Positions 45,311-56,182 of a stretch of 64,000 nucleotides of DNA are shown piece after piece. The stretch is from the NCBI RefSeq assembly GCF_000152865.1, contig NZ_CH672390.1, forward strand, positions 1,178,001 to 1,242,000. Direction: 5' to 3'. Numbering within the stretch: position 1 is the first letter of the stretch; the number at the start of each line of letters is the position of its first letter. The position numbers and the translations under genes were made by a program. The notes below the pieces were generated by a model. The model was not told where the DNA came from, searched no databases, and was given only the letters and a program-made list of their open reading frames with translations. Source of the stretch: Erythrobacter sp. NAP1 (lineage in GTDB: Bacteria; Pseudomonadota; Alphaproteobacteria; Sphingomonadales; Sphingomonadaceae).

Positions 45311-46977
45311 CAATTCACCTCTGGCGAGCCGAGACCTGGCATGATCACGCGAACCTGCGGGTTCTTGCCAGACCATCGACGGGCTGCGCGCCGTGCAGCA
45401 AGACGAGCCGCTTCGTGAACTGCGGCAGGGTCGTTGGCGTCGCGGCCTTTGAGCTTCCCGATTGCCTTCAGGATATCTTCCTGCGTCTCCTCGATAAACT
45501 CAGGCAGATCCTCATCGAGAGGCAGACCGATTGGTTCGACCACCGGCACCTGTCCGCGAGCGAGTACCGCAACCACCAGCCCTTCAAAGGATAGGCGGCG
45601 CCGCGTGGTGACTGCTTCTCCGTCGGCGGGCGCAATGATGTCTCCGTCAAGCACAAGGCGTCCACTGAGTACTTCGGCAATCTTCCCGGGCTGGCCCGGC
45701 GCAAGGCGAACCACATCGCCATTCTTCTGGACGACACCTGCGAGGATGCCGCAAGCCTTTCCAAGACGAGCTTGTTCAGCCATGTGGCGAATTTCACCGT
45801 GCACCGGTACCAAGACTTCTGGCTTGAGCCAGTCATAAAGCGCCTCAAGCTCAGGGCGTCCCGGATGGCCCGAGACATGAATGAGGCTCTGCCGATCAGT
45901 GATCATCGTGATCCCTTTGGCAGCCAACTGGTTCTGCATCTTGCCGATGGCGATTTCATTGCCGGGGATCTGGCGAGATGAGAAAAGCACCACGTCGCCA
46001 GGCACCAGTTCTAGCGGGTGGTTGTCGTCCGCAATCCGGGCCAGGGCGGCACGCGGTTCTCCCTGCCCCCCGGTTGCGAGGATCAGGACCTCGCCCCGCG
46101 GCAGGCTCATGGCGGTGTCAAAGTCGACGGTCTCCGGAAAGTCCTGAAGATAGCCGTTGTCTTGAGCGACCTCGATGATGCGATCGAGCGAGCGGCCAGC
46201 AACGCACACTTGTCGGCCCGTCTCGCGCGCCACTTCGCCAAGCGTCTGCAACCGCGCGACATTGCTTGCAAAGGTCGTGACGAGCACGCGCTTGCCTTTG
46301 TGAAGCGCGATTTCCTCCATGAGCCCCTTGTGCACGGCGCCTTCGGAACCTGAAGGCTTGGGATTGAATACATTGGTGGAATCGCAGACCAATGCCAGCA
46401 CGCCCTCTTCACCGATCGCACGCAATTCTGCTTCGGTGGTCGGTTCTCCGATGATCGGGTCCTCGTCGAGCTTCCAGTCGCCAGTGTGAAACACGCGGCC
46501 ATACGGCGTGTCGATCAGCAGCGCGTTGCCTTCCGCGATTGAATGGGCAAGCGGGAGGTAAGTGACAGAGAAAGGTCCGATGTCGAACTGTCCGTGGTCT
46601 TCCTCGATGATGTTGAGTTCGACCTTGCCGAGCAAGCCAGCTTCTTCAAGTTTTCGCGCAACCAGATCAGCGGTGAACGGCGTCGCATAGAGCGGCACAC
46701 CCAGCTCACCAGCGAAGTATGGAACAGCGCCAATGTGATCCTCATGCGCGTGCGTGAGGACGATGCCAAGCAAGTCCTTGGTGCGCTCTTCAATGAATTC
46801 CAGATCAGCAAAAACAAGGTCGACGCCCGGATACTCGCCGCCTGAAAATGTCATCCCAAGATCAACCATCAGCCACTTGCCGTCGCAGCCATACAGGTTG
46901 ACGTTCATTCCAATCTCACCTGACCCACCAAGGGCCAGGAAAAGCAGTTCCTTTTCAGGAGTGTAATTCTTCTTCAC
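45310..46977 (-). CDS. rnj: Ribonuclease J
   Basis: 555 residues. Metallo-beta-lactamase/beta-CASP nuclease with the metal motif HAHEDH (His76-His81), the DSTNVF segment of the beta-CASP part, the VSGHPGRPEL motif and a shortish C-terminal domain. In alphaproteobacteria RNase J matures 5' ends of rRNA and degrades RNA by 5'-3' exonuclease activity. It follows coaX after 29 bases and overlaps the DUF1467 gene. Confidence 0.95.
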   Translation of the reverse strand: MKKNYTPEKELLFLALGGSGEIGMNVNLYGCDGKWLMVDLGMTFSGGEYPGVDLVFADLEFIEERTKDLLGIVLTHAHEDHIGAVPYFAGELGVPLYATPFTADLVARKLEEAGLLGKVELNIIEEDHGQFDIGPFSVTYLPLAHSIAEGNALLIDTPYGRVFHTGDWKLDEDPIIGEPTTEAELRAIGEEGVLALVCDSTNVFNPKPSGSEGAVHKGLMEEIALHKGKRVLVTTFASNVARLQTLGEVARETGRQVCVAGRSLDRIIEVAQDNGYLQDFPETVDFDTAMSLPRGEVLILATGGQGEPRAALARIADDNHPLELVPGDVVLFSSRQIPGNEIAIGKMQNQLAAKGITMITDRQSLIHVSGHPGRPELEALYDWLKPEVLVPVHGEIRHMAEQARLGKACGILAGVVQKNGDVVRLAPGQPGKIAEVLSGRLVLDGDIIAPADGEAVTTRRRLSFEGLVVAVLARGQVPVVEPIGLPLDEDLPEFIEETQEDILKAIGKLKGRDANDPAAVHEAARLAARRAARRWSGKNPQVRVIMPGLGSPEVN

Positions 46978-47006
46978 GGATTCTCTTTGTTATCTGGAAA
47001 GGGAGC

Positions 47007-47804
47007 TTATTCGCTCGCCTGCTGGGCGAGGATGGCGAGCCCTTCAATTGTGAGATCAGCGTCGACGATGTCGAAGATGTCGGTCGCTTCGTCGAACAAG
47101 ATAGCGAGCCCGCCGGTCGCTACAACCTTGGTCGGGCGGCCAATCTCTTTCTTCATACGCGCGACAATCCCCTCCATCATCGCAACATAGCCCCAGAAAA
47201 CGCCGATCAGCATCTGGTCTTCGGTGTTGCGGCCGATGACGCTGGTGCTTTCCGGCGAGCGGATGGCAATACGGGGGAGCTTGGCGGTCTTCCCTACAAG
47301 TGCATCCAGCGAGAGATTGATCCCGGGCGCGATCGAACCGCCCTTGTAAGTGCCGTTGAAATCAATCGCTTCGAATTTGGTCGCGGTGCCGAAGTCGATT
47401 GCAATGATATCACCGCCATATTTCTGGTGCGCAGCGAGGATGTTGAGCGCCCGGTCCGCACCCAGCGAACTGGGCTGATCGACATCAATCTCAAACTGCC
47501 ACGCTGCCTTGCCCTCGCCCGCCTTCAGCGGCGTGATGCCGAAATACTTCTGCGCGAGAACCGTCAAATTATGGTCGGCGCGTGGCACGACCGATGCGTA
47601 AACGATCTGAGTGATGTTATCGCGGCTCACGCCCTCGATGGTGAGCAATTGCAGCAACCAGACAGCGTATTCATCGCCAGTGCGCCGCGGATCGGTCGCA
47701 ATCCTCCATCGAGCGCGCGGCGGGCAGACGTAACCGCCCTCCCCGTCCGCTTCGAACAGGGCGAAAACAACATTGGTGTTTCCGACATCGGCCGCCAACA
47801 GCAT
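47007..47804 (-). CDS. coaX: Type III pantothenate kinase
   Basis: 265 residues with the ASKHA-fold motifs [13 protein letters not shown] at the start (Asp6), [11 protein letters not shown] and [12 protein letters not shown], then GGSIAPGI and VVATGGLA. It catalyses the first step of coenzyme A synthesis and is typical of bacteria without CoaA. It lies 15 bases after birA, and the birA-coaX-rnj order after nuoN is a common alphaproteobacterial arrangement. Confidence 0.95.
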   Translation of the reverse strand: MLLAADVGNTNVVFALFEADGEGGYVCPPRARWRIATDPRRTGDEYAVWLLQLLTIEGVSRDNITQIVYASVVPRADHNLTVLAQKYFGITPLKAGEGKAAWQFEIDVDQPSSLGADRALNILAAHQKYGGDIIAIDFGTATKFEAIDFNGTYKGGSIAPGINLSLDALVGKTAKLPRIAIRSPESTSVIGRNTEDQMLIGVFWGYVAMMEGIVARMKKEIGRPTKVVATGGLAILFDEATDIFDIVDADLTIEGLAILAQQASE

Positions 47805-47819
47805 GGGCCTTACACTCCT

Positions 47820-48530
47820 CTAGGTAATGTCGCCCGCTCGAATGACACGTTCGGAGCCATCCGCCAAGTTCAGCTTGAGCGCGCCGTCCGATGGGTCGAG
47901 CCCGGCGAAGGCGCCTTCGATCAGTGAGCCATCGGCATCGTGCACCCGGACGCGGTCACCGCTTTGGTGTATCGAGGCGTCGAGAAACGCGCGCAAAACC
48001 GCTCCAAGGCCGTTGTCGCGCCAGATTGTGACATAGCGAGCAAAACGGCTAGCGAGCTCGTCGGCAAAGACTTCGACGGTTGGTGCTCGTCCAAAATCTG
48101 CAAGCGCCGCAGTCTCACGGTCCGGCAGGCTAGGAGCTCTTGCAAGGTTGACCCCGATGCCGACGACAACGCTGCGTTCGACCATTTCAAGCAAGATGCC
48201 CGACGCCTTCGCGCGGTTCACTAATACGTCATTTGGCCACTTGAGCTCGGCGCGAACCGTGCCCTCGACACTTTGGTGGATCGCGTCTGCCACCGCCAGC
48301 GCCGCAACGAAGCTAAGCGAGGCTGGTGGAGGATCGCCATCGCGAATGGGGACGACGGTCGAGCCCATGAAATTGCCCTCTCCATCGAACCACTCGCGTC
48401 CTTGACGCCCTTTGCCCGCCGTCTGTCGACGCGCGACCAACCAATCCCCCTCTGCCGGTGTAGACGCAGAGCGCAAGGAGGCTGCGAGATCGGCGTTTGT
48501 AGAGCCGGTTTCCTCGACGAAACGGATCAA
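47820..48530 (-). CDS. birA: Biotin--[acetyl-CoA-carboxylase] ligase
   Basis: 236 residues from a TTG at 48530, 14 bases after the nuoN stop; the longer frame to 48659 would run 115 bases into nuoN and is rejected. Motifs: GSTN near the start, GKGRQGREW (biotinyl-AMP loop), KWPNDVLVN and GIGVNL. There is no N-terminal HTH, so it is a ligase without repressor function. It biotinylates AccB and similar carriers. Confidence 0.92.
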   Translation of the reverse strand: MIRFVEETGSTNADLAASLRSASTPAEGDWLVARRQTAGKGRQGREWFDGEGNFMGSTVVPIRDGDPPPASLSFVAALAVADAIHQSVEGTVRAELKWPNDVLVNRAKASGILLEMVERSVVVGIGVNLARAPSLPDRETAALADFGRAPTVEVFADELASRFARYVTIWRDNGLGAVLRAFLDASIHQSGDRVRVHDADGSLIEGAFAGLDPSDGALKLNLADGSERVIRAGDIT

Positions 48531-48544
48531 ACCAGCCTGTCCGA

Positions 48545-50026
48545 TCAGACCGCCATGAAGAGCGCGCGCGCGGCCTTGTCCGCAAGATCGGTCAGCGACG
48601 GCGTCAGCAAATAGCCGAGCGGCGAAATAATCACAGCTGTGATGGCTAGCAACACCCAATGCGCGGCTCCGCTCTTGCCGGTGGCGACACCAGCGGGCTC
48701 ATCGAAGAACATCACCTTGACGAACTTGATATAGTAAAATGCGCCAATGACGCTCGCCGCGATGGCGATGGCCGCGAACACTACTAGGCCCGCCTCGACG
48801 GTCGCTTGGAAGACCACGAACTTGCTGTAGAAGCCAAGCAGCGGCGGAATACCGGCGAGGCTGAACATCAGCAGCAAGAGGCACCACGCAATCGCAGGAC
48901 GCGTGACCGCAAGGCCTGCAATGTCTCCAAATGTCTCGAACAGGTTCCCGTCTTCGCTACGCAGCATGAGCAGAGCAACGAAGCTGCCAAGGCTCATCGC
49001 GACATAGATGAAAAGGTAAATGAGCATCGCGCTAGCCCCAGCTGGCGATGCCACGGCAAGGCCGAGCAGGATAAAGCCGATATTGTTGATCGAAGAATAA
49101 GCGAGCAGGCGCTTCAAGTTTTCCTGACCGATGGCGCCGAGCGCGCCGAACACGATCGAGGCCAGCGCTGCAAACATGACGATCTGCTGCCAAGCGAGGA
49201 CCTGACCTCCGAACACCTCGAACGCCACGCGAGCCGTCAGGGCTACGGCGGCGACCTTCGGAGCGGTGGCGAAGAACGCCGTTACCGGGGTCGGTGCGCC
49301 CTCGTAAACGTCGGGCGTCCACATATGGAACGGCACTGCGGCGATCTTGAACGCAAGGCCTGCCATCACGAAGATCAGGCCGAACAGCTGCCCGGTCGAA
49401 AGCTCACCTTCGAGGCCAGCACGTACGCTTGCGAAGTCAGTGCCGCCAGTGAAGCCGTAGAGAAGGCTCATTCCATAAAGCAGGATGCCCGAGGCAAGCG
49501 CGCCCAGAACGAAGTATTTGAGGCCCGCTTCGGCCGAACGCTGGTCCGCGCGAAGGATCGACGCCAGCACATAAGCTGCGAGCGAATTGAGCTCGAGCCC
49601 GAGATACAGCGTCATGAAATCGCTGGCAGACACCATGATGCTCATGCCGAGCGTCGCGAACAGGACCAGCACCGGATACTCGGCGCGAAGACCGCGCTCC
49701 GCCCCAGCTGCGGCTGAATTAAAGAATGCAGGAGCGACAATCAGACAGCCGATGGCCGCCAGATAGATCAGCGCCTTTGAGAACAGCGCGAAGCTGTCAA
49801 CCTTCATCAGCGTGCCGAAAGCGTATGTGTCCGCCCCGTCGACGCCGAAGTGAAGGCCGGGAACCGTCATAACTCCAGCACCGAACAGCGCGGAGACAGC
49901 AAGGATCGCAACCGGGCGGGCAAGCTTGTCACCACCCCATGCCGCAACAAGAAGGAGGATAAGCCCTGCTGCGGTCAGCAGCAGTTCCGGCATGACCAGC
50001 GCGAAAGAGGATGCAAAGTCGATCAT
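48545..50026 (-). CDS. nuoN: NADH-quinone oxidoreductase subunit N
   Basis: 493 residues, about 14 membrane helices, an antiporter-like proton-pumping subunit of complex I. The family core FFATAPKVAAVAL and the LAYSSINNIGFILLG segment with its discontinuous helix are present. It overlaps nuoM by one base (TGATG) and is the last subunit gene of the operon. Confidence 0.96.
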   Translation of the reverse strand: MIDFASSFALVMPELLLTAAGLILLLVAAWGGDKLARPVAILAVSALFGAGVMTVPGLHFGVDGADTYAFGTLMKVDSFALFSKALIYLAAIGCLIVAPAFFNSAAAGAERGLRAEYPVLVLFATLGMSIMVSASDFMTLYLGLELNSLAAYVLASILRADQRSAEAGLKYFVLGALASGILLYGMSLLYGFTGGTDFASVRAGLEGELSTGQLFGLIFVMAGLAFKIAAVPFHMWTPDVYEGAPTPVTAFFATAPKVAAVALTARVAFEVFGGQVLAWQQIVMFAALASIVFGALGAIGQENLKRLLAYSSINNIGFILLGLAVASPAGASAMLIYLFIYVAMSLGSFVALLMLRSEDGNLFETFGDIAGLAVTRPAIAWCLLLLMFSLAGIPPLLGFYSKFVVFQATVEAGLVVFAAIAIAASVIGAFYYIKFVKVMFFDEPAGVATGKSGAAHWVLLAITAVIISPLGYLLTPSLTDLADKAARALFMAV

Positions 50027-51567
50027 CAGTGACCCTCCCCTTCGGCGTGATCGTACTCAATGGCGTTGGCTGCCTCCGCACGCGGATCGCCAGCGGCGAG
50101 TTCAGCATCACTCGCCGGTGCCGCCGCAGCAATCTGCGCATCGAGCGCGGCAATGTCGGCGCGCATCGGTGCAAGGAAGCTTTCAGGGTAGACGCCCATC
50201 CACAGAACCACGGCGGCAATCGGTGCCATCATGGCCCACTCGCGCACGGTGATGTCGGACATGGCGGCCGCATCGGGGTTCTTCTGCCCCCCGAAAGCGA
50301 CGCGGCGATAAAGGTAAAGCATGTAGGCAGCGCCAAGGATGATGCCGGTGGTGCAGATCAGCGCCACGAGGCTGGAAGTCTGATAGATGCCCGCAAGCGA
50401 GAGGAACTCGCCGACAAAGCCGCTCGTGCCCGGCAGGCCGATCGAGGCCATGGTGAACAGCAGGAAGAAGATCGCGTAATACGGCATGTTGATCGACAGG
50501 CCGCCGTAACGCTCGATCTCGCGGGTGTGCAGACGGTCGTAGATCACGCCTACGCACAGGAACAGCGCGCCCGACACTAGGCCATGCGAAAGCATGACGA
50601 TCATCGCGCCCTCAAGCCCCTGAACATTGAATGCGAACAGGCCGACGGTCACGATCGCCATGTGAGCGACCGAGGAATAGGCGATAAGCTTCTTCATGTC
50701 CGCCTGAACCAGCGCGACGAGCGAGGTGTAGACCACTGCGATCATCGACAAGATGAAGACGAACCATGCGAAATCAGCGCTGGCTTCCGGGAACATCGGG
50801 AGGCTGAAACGGATGAAACCGTACCCGCCAAGCTTCAGAAGCACACCGGCAAGAATGACAGAACCCGCAGTCGGCGCCTGCACGTGCGCGTCGGGTAGCC
50901 AGGTGTGAAACGGCCACATCGGCACTTTCACCGCAAAGCTCGCGAAGAATGCTAGCCATAGCCAAGTCTGCGCTCCCCCCGGGAACGGATACTCCATGAG
51001 TGCCGGAATGTAGGACGTGCCCGCTTCGGCAACCATCCAGAACATTGCGACGAGCATCAGAACTGAGCCGAGCAGCGTGTAGAGGAAGAACTTATACGAC
51101 GCGTAGATTCGGTTATCGCCTCCCCAGACACCGATGATCAGGTACATCGGAATTAGGCCCGCCTCGAACATGATGTAGAACAGGAAGATATCCTGCGCAG
51201 CGAATGTTCCGATCATGAGGACTTCCATGAACAGGAAGGCAGCCATGTATTCGCCAACGCGCTTCGTGATGCCTTCCCAGCTTGCAAGGATGCAGATCGG
51301 CATAAGGAAGACGCTGAGCATGATGAGCATCAAGGCGATGCCGTCGATCCCGAGCGCGTAGGAGAAGCCTGCAACGAGCTCGTAACTTTCCTGGAACTGC
51401 CACTGAGCGCCGCCGATCTCGTAATTGGCCCACAGCATCACGCCCAGACCAAAGGTCACGAGCGTTGCGCCGAGCGCGATCACGCGGGAAGCATTTCCTG
51501 CAAACAAGCAGGCAATCGCTCCAGCGAGCGGCACCAGCATCATGGTGGTGAGGATGGGAAAATCCAT
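50026..51567 (-). CDS. nuoM: NADH-quinone oxidoreductase subunit M
   Basis: 513 residues from ATG 51567 (MDFPILTTMML); a TTG three codons earlier is less likely. About 14 membrane helices form an antiporter-like subunit with the core segments WPFHTWLPDAHVQAPT (Lys/His line) and IAYSSVAHMAIV. The C-terminal tail of about 45 residues is acidic and Ala-rich. It pumps protons as part of complex I. Confidence 0.96.
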   Translation of the reverse strand: MDFPILTTMMLVPLAGAIACLFAGNASRVIALGATLVTFGLGVMLWANYEIGGAQWQFQESYELVAGFSYALGIDGIALMLIMLSVFLMPICILASWEGITKRVGEYMAAFLFMEVLMIGTFAAQDIFLFYIMFEAGLIPMYLIIGVWGGDNRIYASYKFFLYTLLGSVLMLVAMFWMVAEAGTSYIPALMEYPFPGGAQTWLWLAFFASFAVKVPMWPFHTWLPDAHVQAPTAGSVILAGVLLKLGGYGFIRFSLPMFPEASADFAWFVFILSMIAVVYTSLVALVQADMKKLIAYSSVAHMAIVTVGLFAFNVQGLEGAMIVMLSHGLVSGALFLCVGVIYDRLHTREIERYGGLSINMPYYAIFFLLFTMASIGLPGTSGFVGEFLSLAGIYQTSSLVALICTTGIILGAAYMLYLYRRVAFGGQKNPDAAAMSDITVREWAMMAPIAAVVLWMGVYPESFLAPMRADIAALDAQIAAAAPASDAELAAGDPRAEAANAIEYDHAEGEGH

Positions 51568-51582
51568 TGCTCTCAATGACCC

Positions 51583-53592
51583 CTAGAGCAGCACGTAAGT
51601 GACAGCGGCGATCAGGCCGAGAAGCATGATCAGCGCGTAAGTGTAGAGATAGCCCGACTGGATCGACTTGGCGGCTACCGAACCGCGCTGGACCATGGCG
51701 GCAACGCCGTTGGGGCCGAAGCGGTCAATCGTGCCGATATCGCCGAGTTTCCAGAACTGGCGCCCGAACCAGAAGGCTGGCTTGACGAAGATCGCGTTGT
51801 AGAGCTCGTCGAAGTACCATTTGCGGAACACGAAGTTGTGAAGCGCGCCGAAAGTGCCCACGAACTTCGCCGGAATGTCAGGCTTTGCGATGTAAGCGAC
51901 ATAGGCGCCGATGAAGCCGACAATCATCACGACCGTCGCGGTCAGCTTGACCCACAGCGGCACCGCATGAAGCGCGTGGACGAGATTCTCGTTGAAGTAG
52001 ATCGATCCACCCCAGAACGCGCCATTCACAGTATCGGATGCTCCGTCGATGAACGGATACTTGAAAACATAGCCAGCAAACACCGCACCTACCGTCAGCA
52101 GACCGAGCGGAACGAGCATGGTGATCGGGCTTTCATGCGGGTGATAGCCCCCGGTGGTGTCTTCTCCAGCTTCCTCGGGCGTCTTGTGGACCGAGTGCTG
52201 GATATGCTCGCTCTCGATCCAGCGCGGCTTGCCCCAGAAGGTGAGGAACATGAGACGCCAGCTGTAGAAGCTGGTCAGCAGAGCTGCGATTGCGCCCGCC
52301 CAGAATGCGAACTGCGCAACGCCAGTACCGCGCGCCCAGGCCGCCTCAAGGATGGCGTCCTTCGAGTAGAAGCCAGCAAAGCCGAATACGCCAAGCACGC
52401 CGACACCGGTAATCGCGAGAGTGCCCGCCATCATCGCCCAGAAGGTGACCGGGATCTCTTTCCGCAGGTTGCCGTAATAGCGCATGTCCTGCTCATGATG
52501 CATCGCGTGAATGACCGAGCCTGCGCCAAGGAACAGCAGCGCCTTGAAGAATGCGTGTGTGAAAAGGTGGAACATCGCGACGCCATATGCGCCGACGCCC
52601 GCTGCAAAGAACATGTAGCCCAGCTGCGAACAGGTCGAATAGGCGATGACCCGCTTGATGTCCCACTGCGTCGTGCCGATCGTGGCTGCGAAGAAGCAGG
52701 TGGCGGCACCGATCACGGTAACGATCATTAGCGCGGTCGGCGCGGTCTCGAACATCGGCGAAAGGCGGCAGACCATGAACACACCAGCAGTGACCATGGT
52801 CGCCGCGTGGATCAGGGCCGACACCGGGGTCGGGCCTTCCATCGCATCGGGCAGCCAGGTGTGAAGACCAAGCTGCGCGGACTTGCCCATCGCGCCAATG
52901 AACAGAAGGATACACAGGATATCCATTGTGTAGAGGCGCATGCCAAGGAAGGTGATGGTCGTCCCGCTCATCGCGGGCGCTGCATCGAGGATTTCGGGGA
53001 TCGAGGTGGTGTTGAACACCAGAAACGTCCCAAAAATGCCGAGCATGAAGCCAAGGTCGCCCACACGGTTGACCACGAAAGCCTTGATCGCAGCGGCGTT
53101 GGCGGAGGGCTTCTTGAACCAGAAACCGATCAGCAGGTAGCTCGCAAGGCCAACCCCTTCCCATCCGAAGAACATCTGGACAAGGTTGTCGGCAGTCACG
53201 AGCATCAGCATCGCGAAAGTAAAGAGCGACAGATATGCGAAGAACCGCGGCTGATCCGGGTCTTCCTCCATGTACCCCCAGGAATAAAGGTGCACGAGGG
53301 CGGAGACGCTGTTGATGACCACGAGCATGACGGCGGTCAGCGCATCGACGCGCAGCGCCCAGTCAAAGCTCATGTCGCCCGACTGCACCCATTGAAGCAC
53401 GGGTACGACTTCGGCTGTCTGCGTGCCGGTCAGGAAACCGATAAAGATCGGCCAGCTCAGGATCGCAGACAGGAACAGCGCACCGGTCGTGATCGACTTG
53501 GTTACGGTGTTGCCCAGCGCGCGGTTGCCCAGCCCTGCGATAATCGACGCCAGCAACGGCGCGAAAACGATGATGAGGATTTGCGTTGCCAC
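51583..53592 (-). CDS. nuoL: NADH-quinone oxidoreductase subunit L
   Basis: 669 residues with about 16 membrane helices, the distal antiporter-like subunit with the long lateral helix near the C-terminus (around the [11 protein letters not shown] region onward). Core motifs: [36 protein letters not shown] and [12 protein letters not shown]. It lies 15 bases upstream of nuoM and 6 bases after nuoK. Confidence 0.96.
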   Translation of the reverse strand: MATQILIIVFAPLLASIIAGLGNRALGNTVTKSITTGALFLSAILSWPIFIGFLTGTQTAEVVPVLQWVQSGDMSFDWALRVDALTAVMLVVINSVSALVHLYSWGYMEEDPDQPRFFAYLSLFTFAMLMLVTADNLVQMFFGWEGVGLASYLLIGFWFKKPSANAAAIKAFVVNRVGDLGFMLGIFGTFLVFNTTSIPEILDAAPAMSGTTITFLGMRLYTMDILCILLFIGAMGKSAQLGLHTWLPDAMEGPTPVSALIHAATMVTAGVFMVCRLSPMFETAPTALMIVTVIGAATCFFAATIGTTQWDIKRVIAYSTCSQLGYMFFAAGVGAYGVAMFHLFTHAFFKALLFLGAGSVIHAMHHEQDMRYYGNLRKEIPVTFWAMMAGTLAITGVGVLGVFGFAGFYSKDAILEAAWARGTGVAQFAFWAGAIAALLTSFYSWRLMFLTFWGKPRWIESEHIQHSVHKTPEEAGEDTTGGYHPHESPITMLVPLGLLTVGAVFAGYVFKYPFIDGASDTVNGAFWGGSIYFNENLVHALHAVPLWVKLTATVVMIVGFIGAYVAYIAKPDIPAKFVGTFGALHNFVFRKWYFDELYNAIFVKPAFWFGRQFWKLGDIGTIDRFGPNGVAAMVQRGSVAAKSIQSGYLYTYALIMLLGLIAAVTYVLL

Positions 53593-53598
53593 CGGTGC

Positions 53599-53907
53599 TT
53601 ATCCCTTCATCCGGTTCACGTCGTCGACCGCGATGGTGCCGCGTCCGCGATAGTAGATGACAAGGATTGCGAGCCCGATCGCCGCTTCTGCCGCAGCGAC
53701 TGTCAGAACCATCATTGCGAAGACCTGACCCACGAGGTCGCCCATGAACGCGCTGAACGCGACAAGGTTGATGTTGACGCTCAGCAGGATCAGTTCGACC
53801 GCCATCAAGATGACGATCACGTTTTTGCGGTTGAGAAAAATACCCAGCACGCCGAGCACGAACAGGATCGCGCCTACGACTAGGTAATGTTCGATGCCGA
53901 TGCTCAC
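53599..53907 (-). CDS. nuoK: NADH-quinone oxidoreductase subunit K
   Basis: 102 residues, three membrane helices, with the conserved membrane Glu residues in [14 protein letters not shown] and [13 protein letters not shown] that form part of the proton path. Normal length. ATGA overlap with nuoJ. Confidence 0.96.
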   Translation of the reverse strand: MSIGIEHYLVVGAILFVLGVLGIFLNRKNVIVILMAVELILLSVNINLVAFSAFMGDLVGQVFAMMVLTVAAAEAAIGLAILVIYYRGRGTIAVDDVNRMKG

Positions 53908-54527
53908 AGCTCGACCCCCTTCCCGTATTCGGGATTTTTCATGACGGTTGCCTCTTCGGGGCGGCGGCGAATCTGCTTGCCGATGTCCTGACGACCGCGC
54001 GCACCCGGCTTGGCTTCGCGGTGGGTAAGGACGATCGCGCCAATCATCGCAACCAGCAGGATGATCCCCGCGATCTCGAACAGCACGATGTAGCGCCCGT
54101 AAAGTAGAGCACCGATAGCCTGAATGTTGCTGACATCGCCGCGCTCCGCTGCGGTTCCGTCAGGCGTGCCAAGCTCGATACCGCCTGCGCCATAAGCGCC
54201 AAGGCCAAGGAAAAGCTCAGCCAGCAGGATCAGCGCAACCGCGATTCCCAAAGGGAAATTCTTGATGAAACCAGCGCGCATTGCGGCAAAGTCGATGTCG
54301 AGCATCATCACCACGAACAGGAACAAAACCGCGACCGCGCCGACGTAAACGATCACCAGCAGCATCGCGATAAACTCGGCACCGACGAGCACCATGAGGC
54401 CTGCCGCGTTGAAGAACGAGAGGATGAGCCACAGGACGCTGTGCACCGGGTTGCGGGCCATGATGACCATGACCGCACTCGCGATGACGAGCCCTGCGAA
54501 CAGGTAGAAGGCAAGAACTTGAATCAT
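53904..54527 (-). CDS. nuoJ: NADH-quinone oxidoreductase subunit J
   Basis: 207 residues with five membrane helices; [19 protein letters not shown] and the [19 protein letters not shown] helix with its pi-bulge region are the family core. The C-terminal tail is basic. It overlaps nuoK by 4 bases and follows nuoI after a 27-base gap. Confidence 0.95.
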   Translation of the reverse strand: MIQVLAFYLFAGLVIASAVMVIMARNPVHSVLWLILSFFNAAGLMVLVGAEFIAMLLVIVYVGAVAVLFLFVVMMLDIDFAAMRAGFIKNFPLGIAVALILLAELFLGLGAYGAGGIELGTPDGTAAERGDVSNIQAIGALLYGRYIVLFEIAGIILLVAMIGAIVLTHREAKPGARGRQDIGKQIRRRPEEATVMKNPEYGKGVEL

Positions 54528-54554
54528 GATCCCCGTTTTCCGCTGAGCGCGCCC

Positions 54555-55043
54555 TTAACGATAGGGTGCGTCGGCTTCAAGATTGGCCGCGATGGCCCGT
54601 TCCCATTTGTCACCATTCGCGAGCAGCTTCGCCTTGTCGTAGAGCAGCTCCTCGCGGGTTTCGGTGGCATATTCGAAATTCGGACCCTCGACGATGGCAT
54701 CGACCGGGCAGGCTTCCTGGCAGAAGCCGCAATAGATGCATTTCGTCATGTCGATGTCGTAGCGCGTTGTGCGGCGGCTGCCGTCTTCGCGAGGCTCTGC
54801 TTCAATCGTGATTGCCTGCGCGGGGCACACCGCTTCGCACAGCTTACAAGCGATGCAACGCTCTTCGCCGTTAGGGTAACGACGCAGCGCGTGCTCACCA
54901 CGGAAACGCGGACTGAGCGGCGACTTCTCGAAAGGATAGTTGATCGTCACCTTGGGCTTGAAGAAATACTTCAAGGTCAGGCTGTGAGCCTTGAGGAACT
55001 CCCACAGGGTGAAAGATTTGAGGAGCTGTGTTGCGGTACTCAT
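54555..55043 (-). CDS. nuoI: NADH-quinone oxidoreductase subunit I (2 x 4Fe-4S)
   Basis: 162 residues. Two ferredoxin motifs hold clusters N6a and N6b: Cys63, 66, 69 and 73 in [12 protein letters not shown], and Cys102, 105, 108 and 112 in [12 protein letters not shown]. The N-terminal segment anchors the protein at the membrane. It passes electrons toward NuoB and quinone. ATGA overlap with nuoH. Confidence 0.97.
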   Translation of the reverse strand: MSTATQLLKSFTLWEFLKAHSLTLKYFFKPKVTINYPFEKSPLSPRFRGEHALRRYPNGEERCIACKLCEAVCPAQAITIEAEPREDGSRRTTRYDIDMTKCIYCGFCQEACPVDAIVEGPNFEYATETREELLYDKAKLLANGDKWERAIAANLEADAPYR

Positions 55044-56182
55044 GATGCTTCACTCGCAGCGATTGGTTGTGCTGCCGGTTTGGTTTCGACGAAATCAGCA
55101 GGTGCAACGCTGGCCGGGTCGACAAGCGGTGTCGGACCGGTGAAGTGCCCGGTTGCCATCAGGTAACCGCTGATCGCTGCGACGAAGAGCAGGCTCATCG
55201 GCAGGAACACCTTCCAGCCAAGCCGCATCAGCTGGTCATAGCGGTAACGTGGCACGGTCGCCCAGATCCAGCTGAACAGCAGGAAGAAGAAGAAGGTCTT
55301 GAGCAAGAACCACACGATGCCCGGCACGTAATAAAGCGGCGCCCACTCAATCGGGGGCAGCCATCCGCCCATAAAGAGCAGCGTGCATAGCGAGCACATC
55401 AACAGGATGTTCGCATATTCGCCCAGCCAGAACAGCGCGAAGGCCATGCTCGAATATTCGGTCTGGTAGCCGGCGACGAGCTCGGACTCCGCCTCGGTCA
55501 GGTCGAAGGGTGCGCGTGCTGTTTCGGCCAGTGCCGAGATGAAGAACACAACGAACATCGGGAACAGCAGCAGGTTGAAGAAAAACCCGTTGACGATCCC
55601 GAAACCATGCCCGCGCTGCGCCTCGACAATGCCGGTCAGGTTGAAGGTCCCCGCCCACAACACTACGCATACGAGGATAAAGCCGATGGAGACCTCGTAA
55701 GAGATCATCTGCGCAGCTGCGCGCATCGCTGAGAAGAAAGGATACTTCGAGTTCGAAGCCCACCCGCTCATCACCACGCCGTAAACGCCAAGCGACGAGA
55801 TCGCGAGAATGTAGAGCAGACCGACATTGATATCCGCCAGCACCACCCCCGCGTCGAACGGGATCACCGCCCACGCGGCGAGCGCAACGGTAAACGTGAT
55901 GATCGGCGCAAGCAGGAAGATGCCCTTGTTCGCGGCGCTCGGGATGATGGTTTCCTGAAGAAACACCTTGAGCCCGTCGGCAAACGACTGCAGCAGCCCG
56001 AATGGCCCGACCACGTTGGGCCCGCGGCGCAGCATAATCGCGCCGAGCACCTTGCGGTCGACATAGATCACCATCGCGACCGAGAACATCACGATCAGCG
56101 AAATCGCGAGGATGCCGACCAGCGTGGCGACGGTCCATGCCCACTCATAGGACATGCCAAAGCTTTGGAAGAACTCGGTCAT
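55040..56182 (-). CDS. nuoH: NADH-quinone oxidoreductase subunit H
   Basis: 380 residues, eight or more membrane helices that build the quinone chamber. Key segments: [19 protein letters not shown], the Glu-rich [18 protein letters not shown] loop and [11 protein letters not shown]. The C-terminal extension (~45 residues, Ala/Pro rich) is longer than in E. coli. Overlaps nuoG and nuoI by 4 bases each. Confidence 0.97.
   Translation of the reverse strand: MTEFFQSFGMSYEWAWTVATLVGILAISLIVMFSVAMVIYVDRKVLGAIMLRRGPNVVGPFGLLQSFADGLKVFLQETIIPSAANKGIFLLAPIITFTVALAAWAVIPFDAGVVLADINVGLLYILAISSLGVYGVVMSGWASNSKYPFFSAMRAAAQMISYEVSIGFILVCVVLWAGTFNLTGIVEAQRGHGFGIVNGFFFNLLLFPMFVVFFISALAETARAPFDLTEAESELVAGYQTEYSSMAFALFWLGEYANILLMCSLCTLLFMGGWLPPIEWAPLYYVPGIVWFLLKTFFFFLLFSWIWATVPRYRYDQLMRLGWKVFLPMSLLFVAAISGYLMATGHFTGPTPLVDPASVAPADFVETKPAAQPIAASEAS

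Noticed and set aside
52807..53883. 358-codon open frame on the plus strand
   Set aside because: Antisense to nuoL and nuoK; extreme charged composition and no domain.
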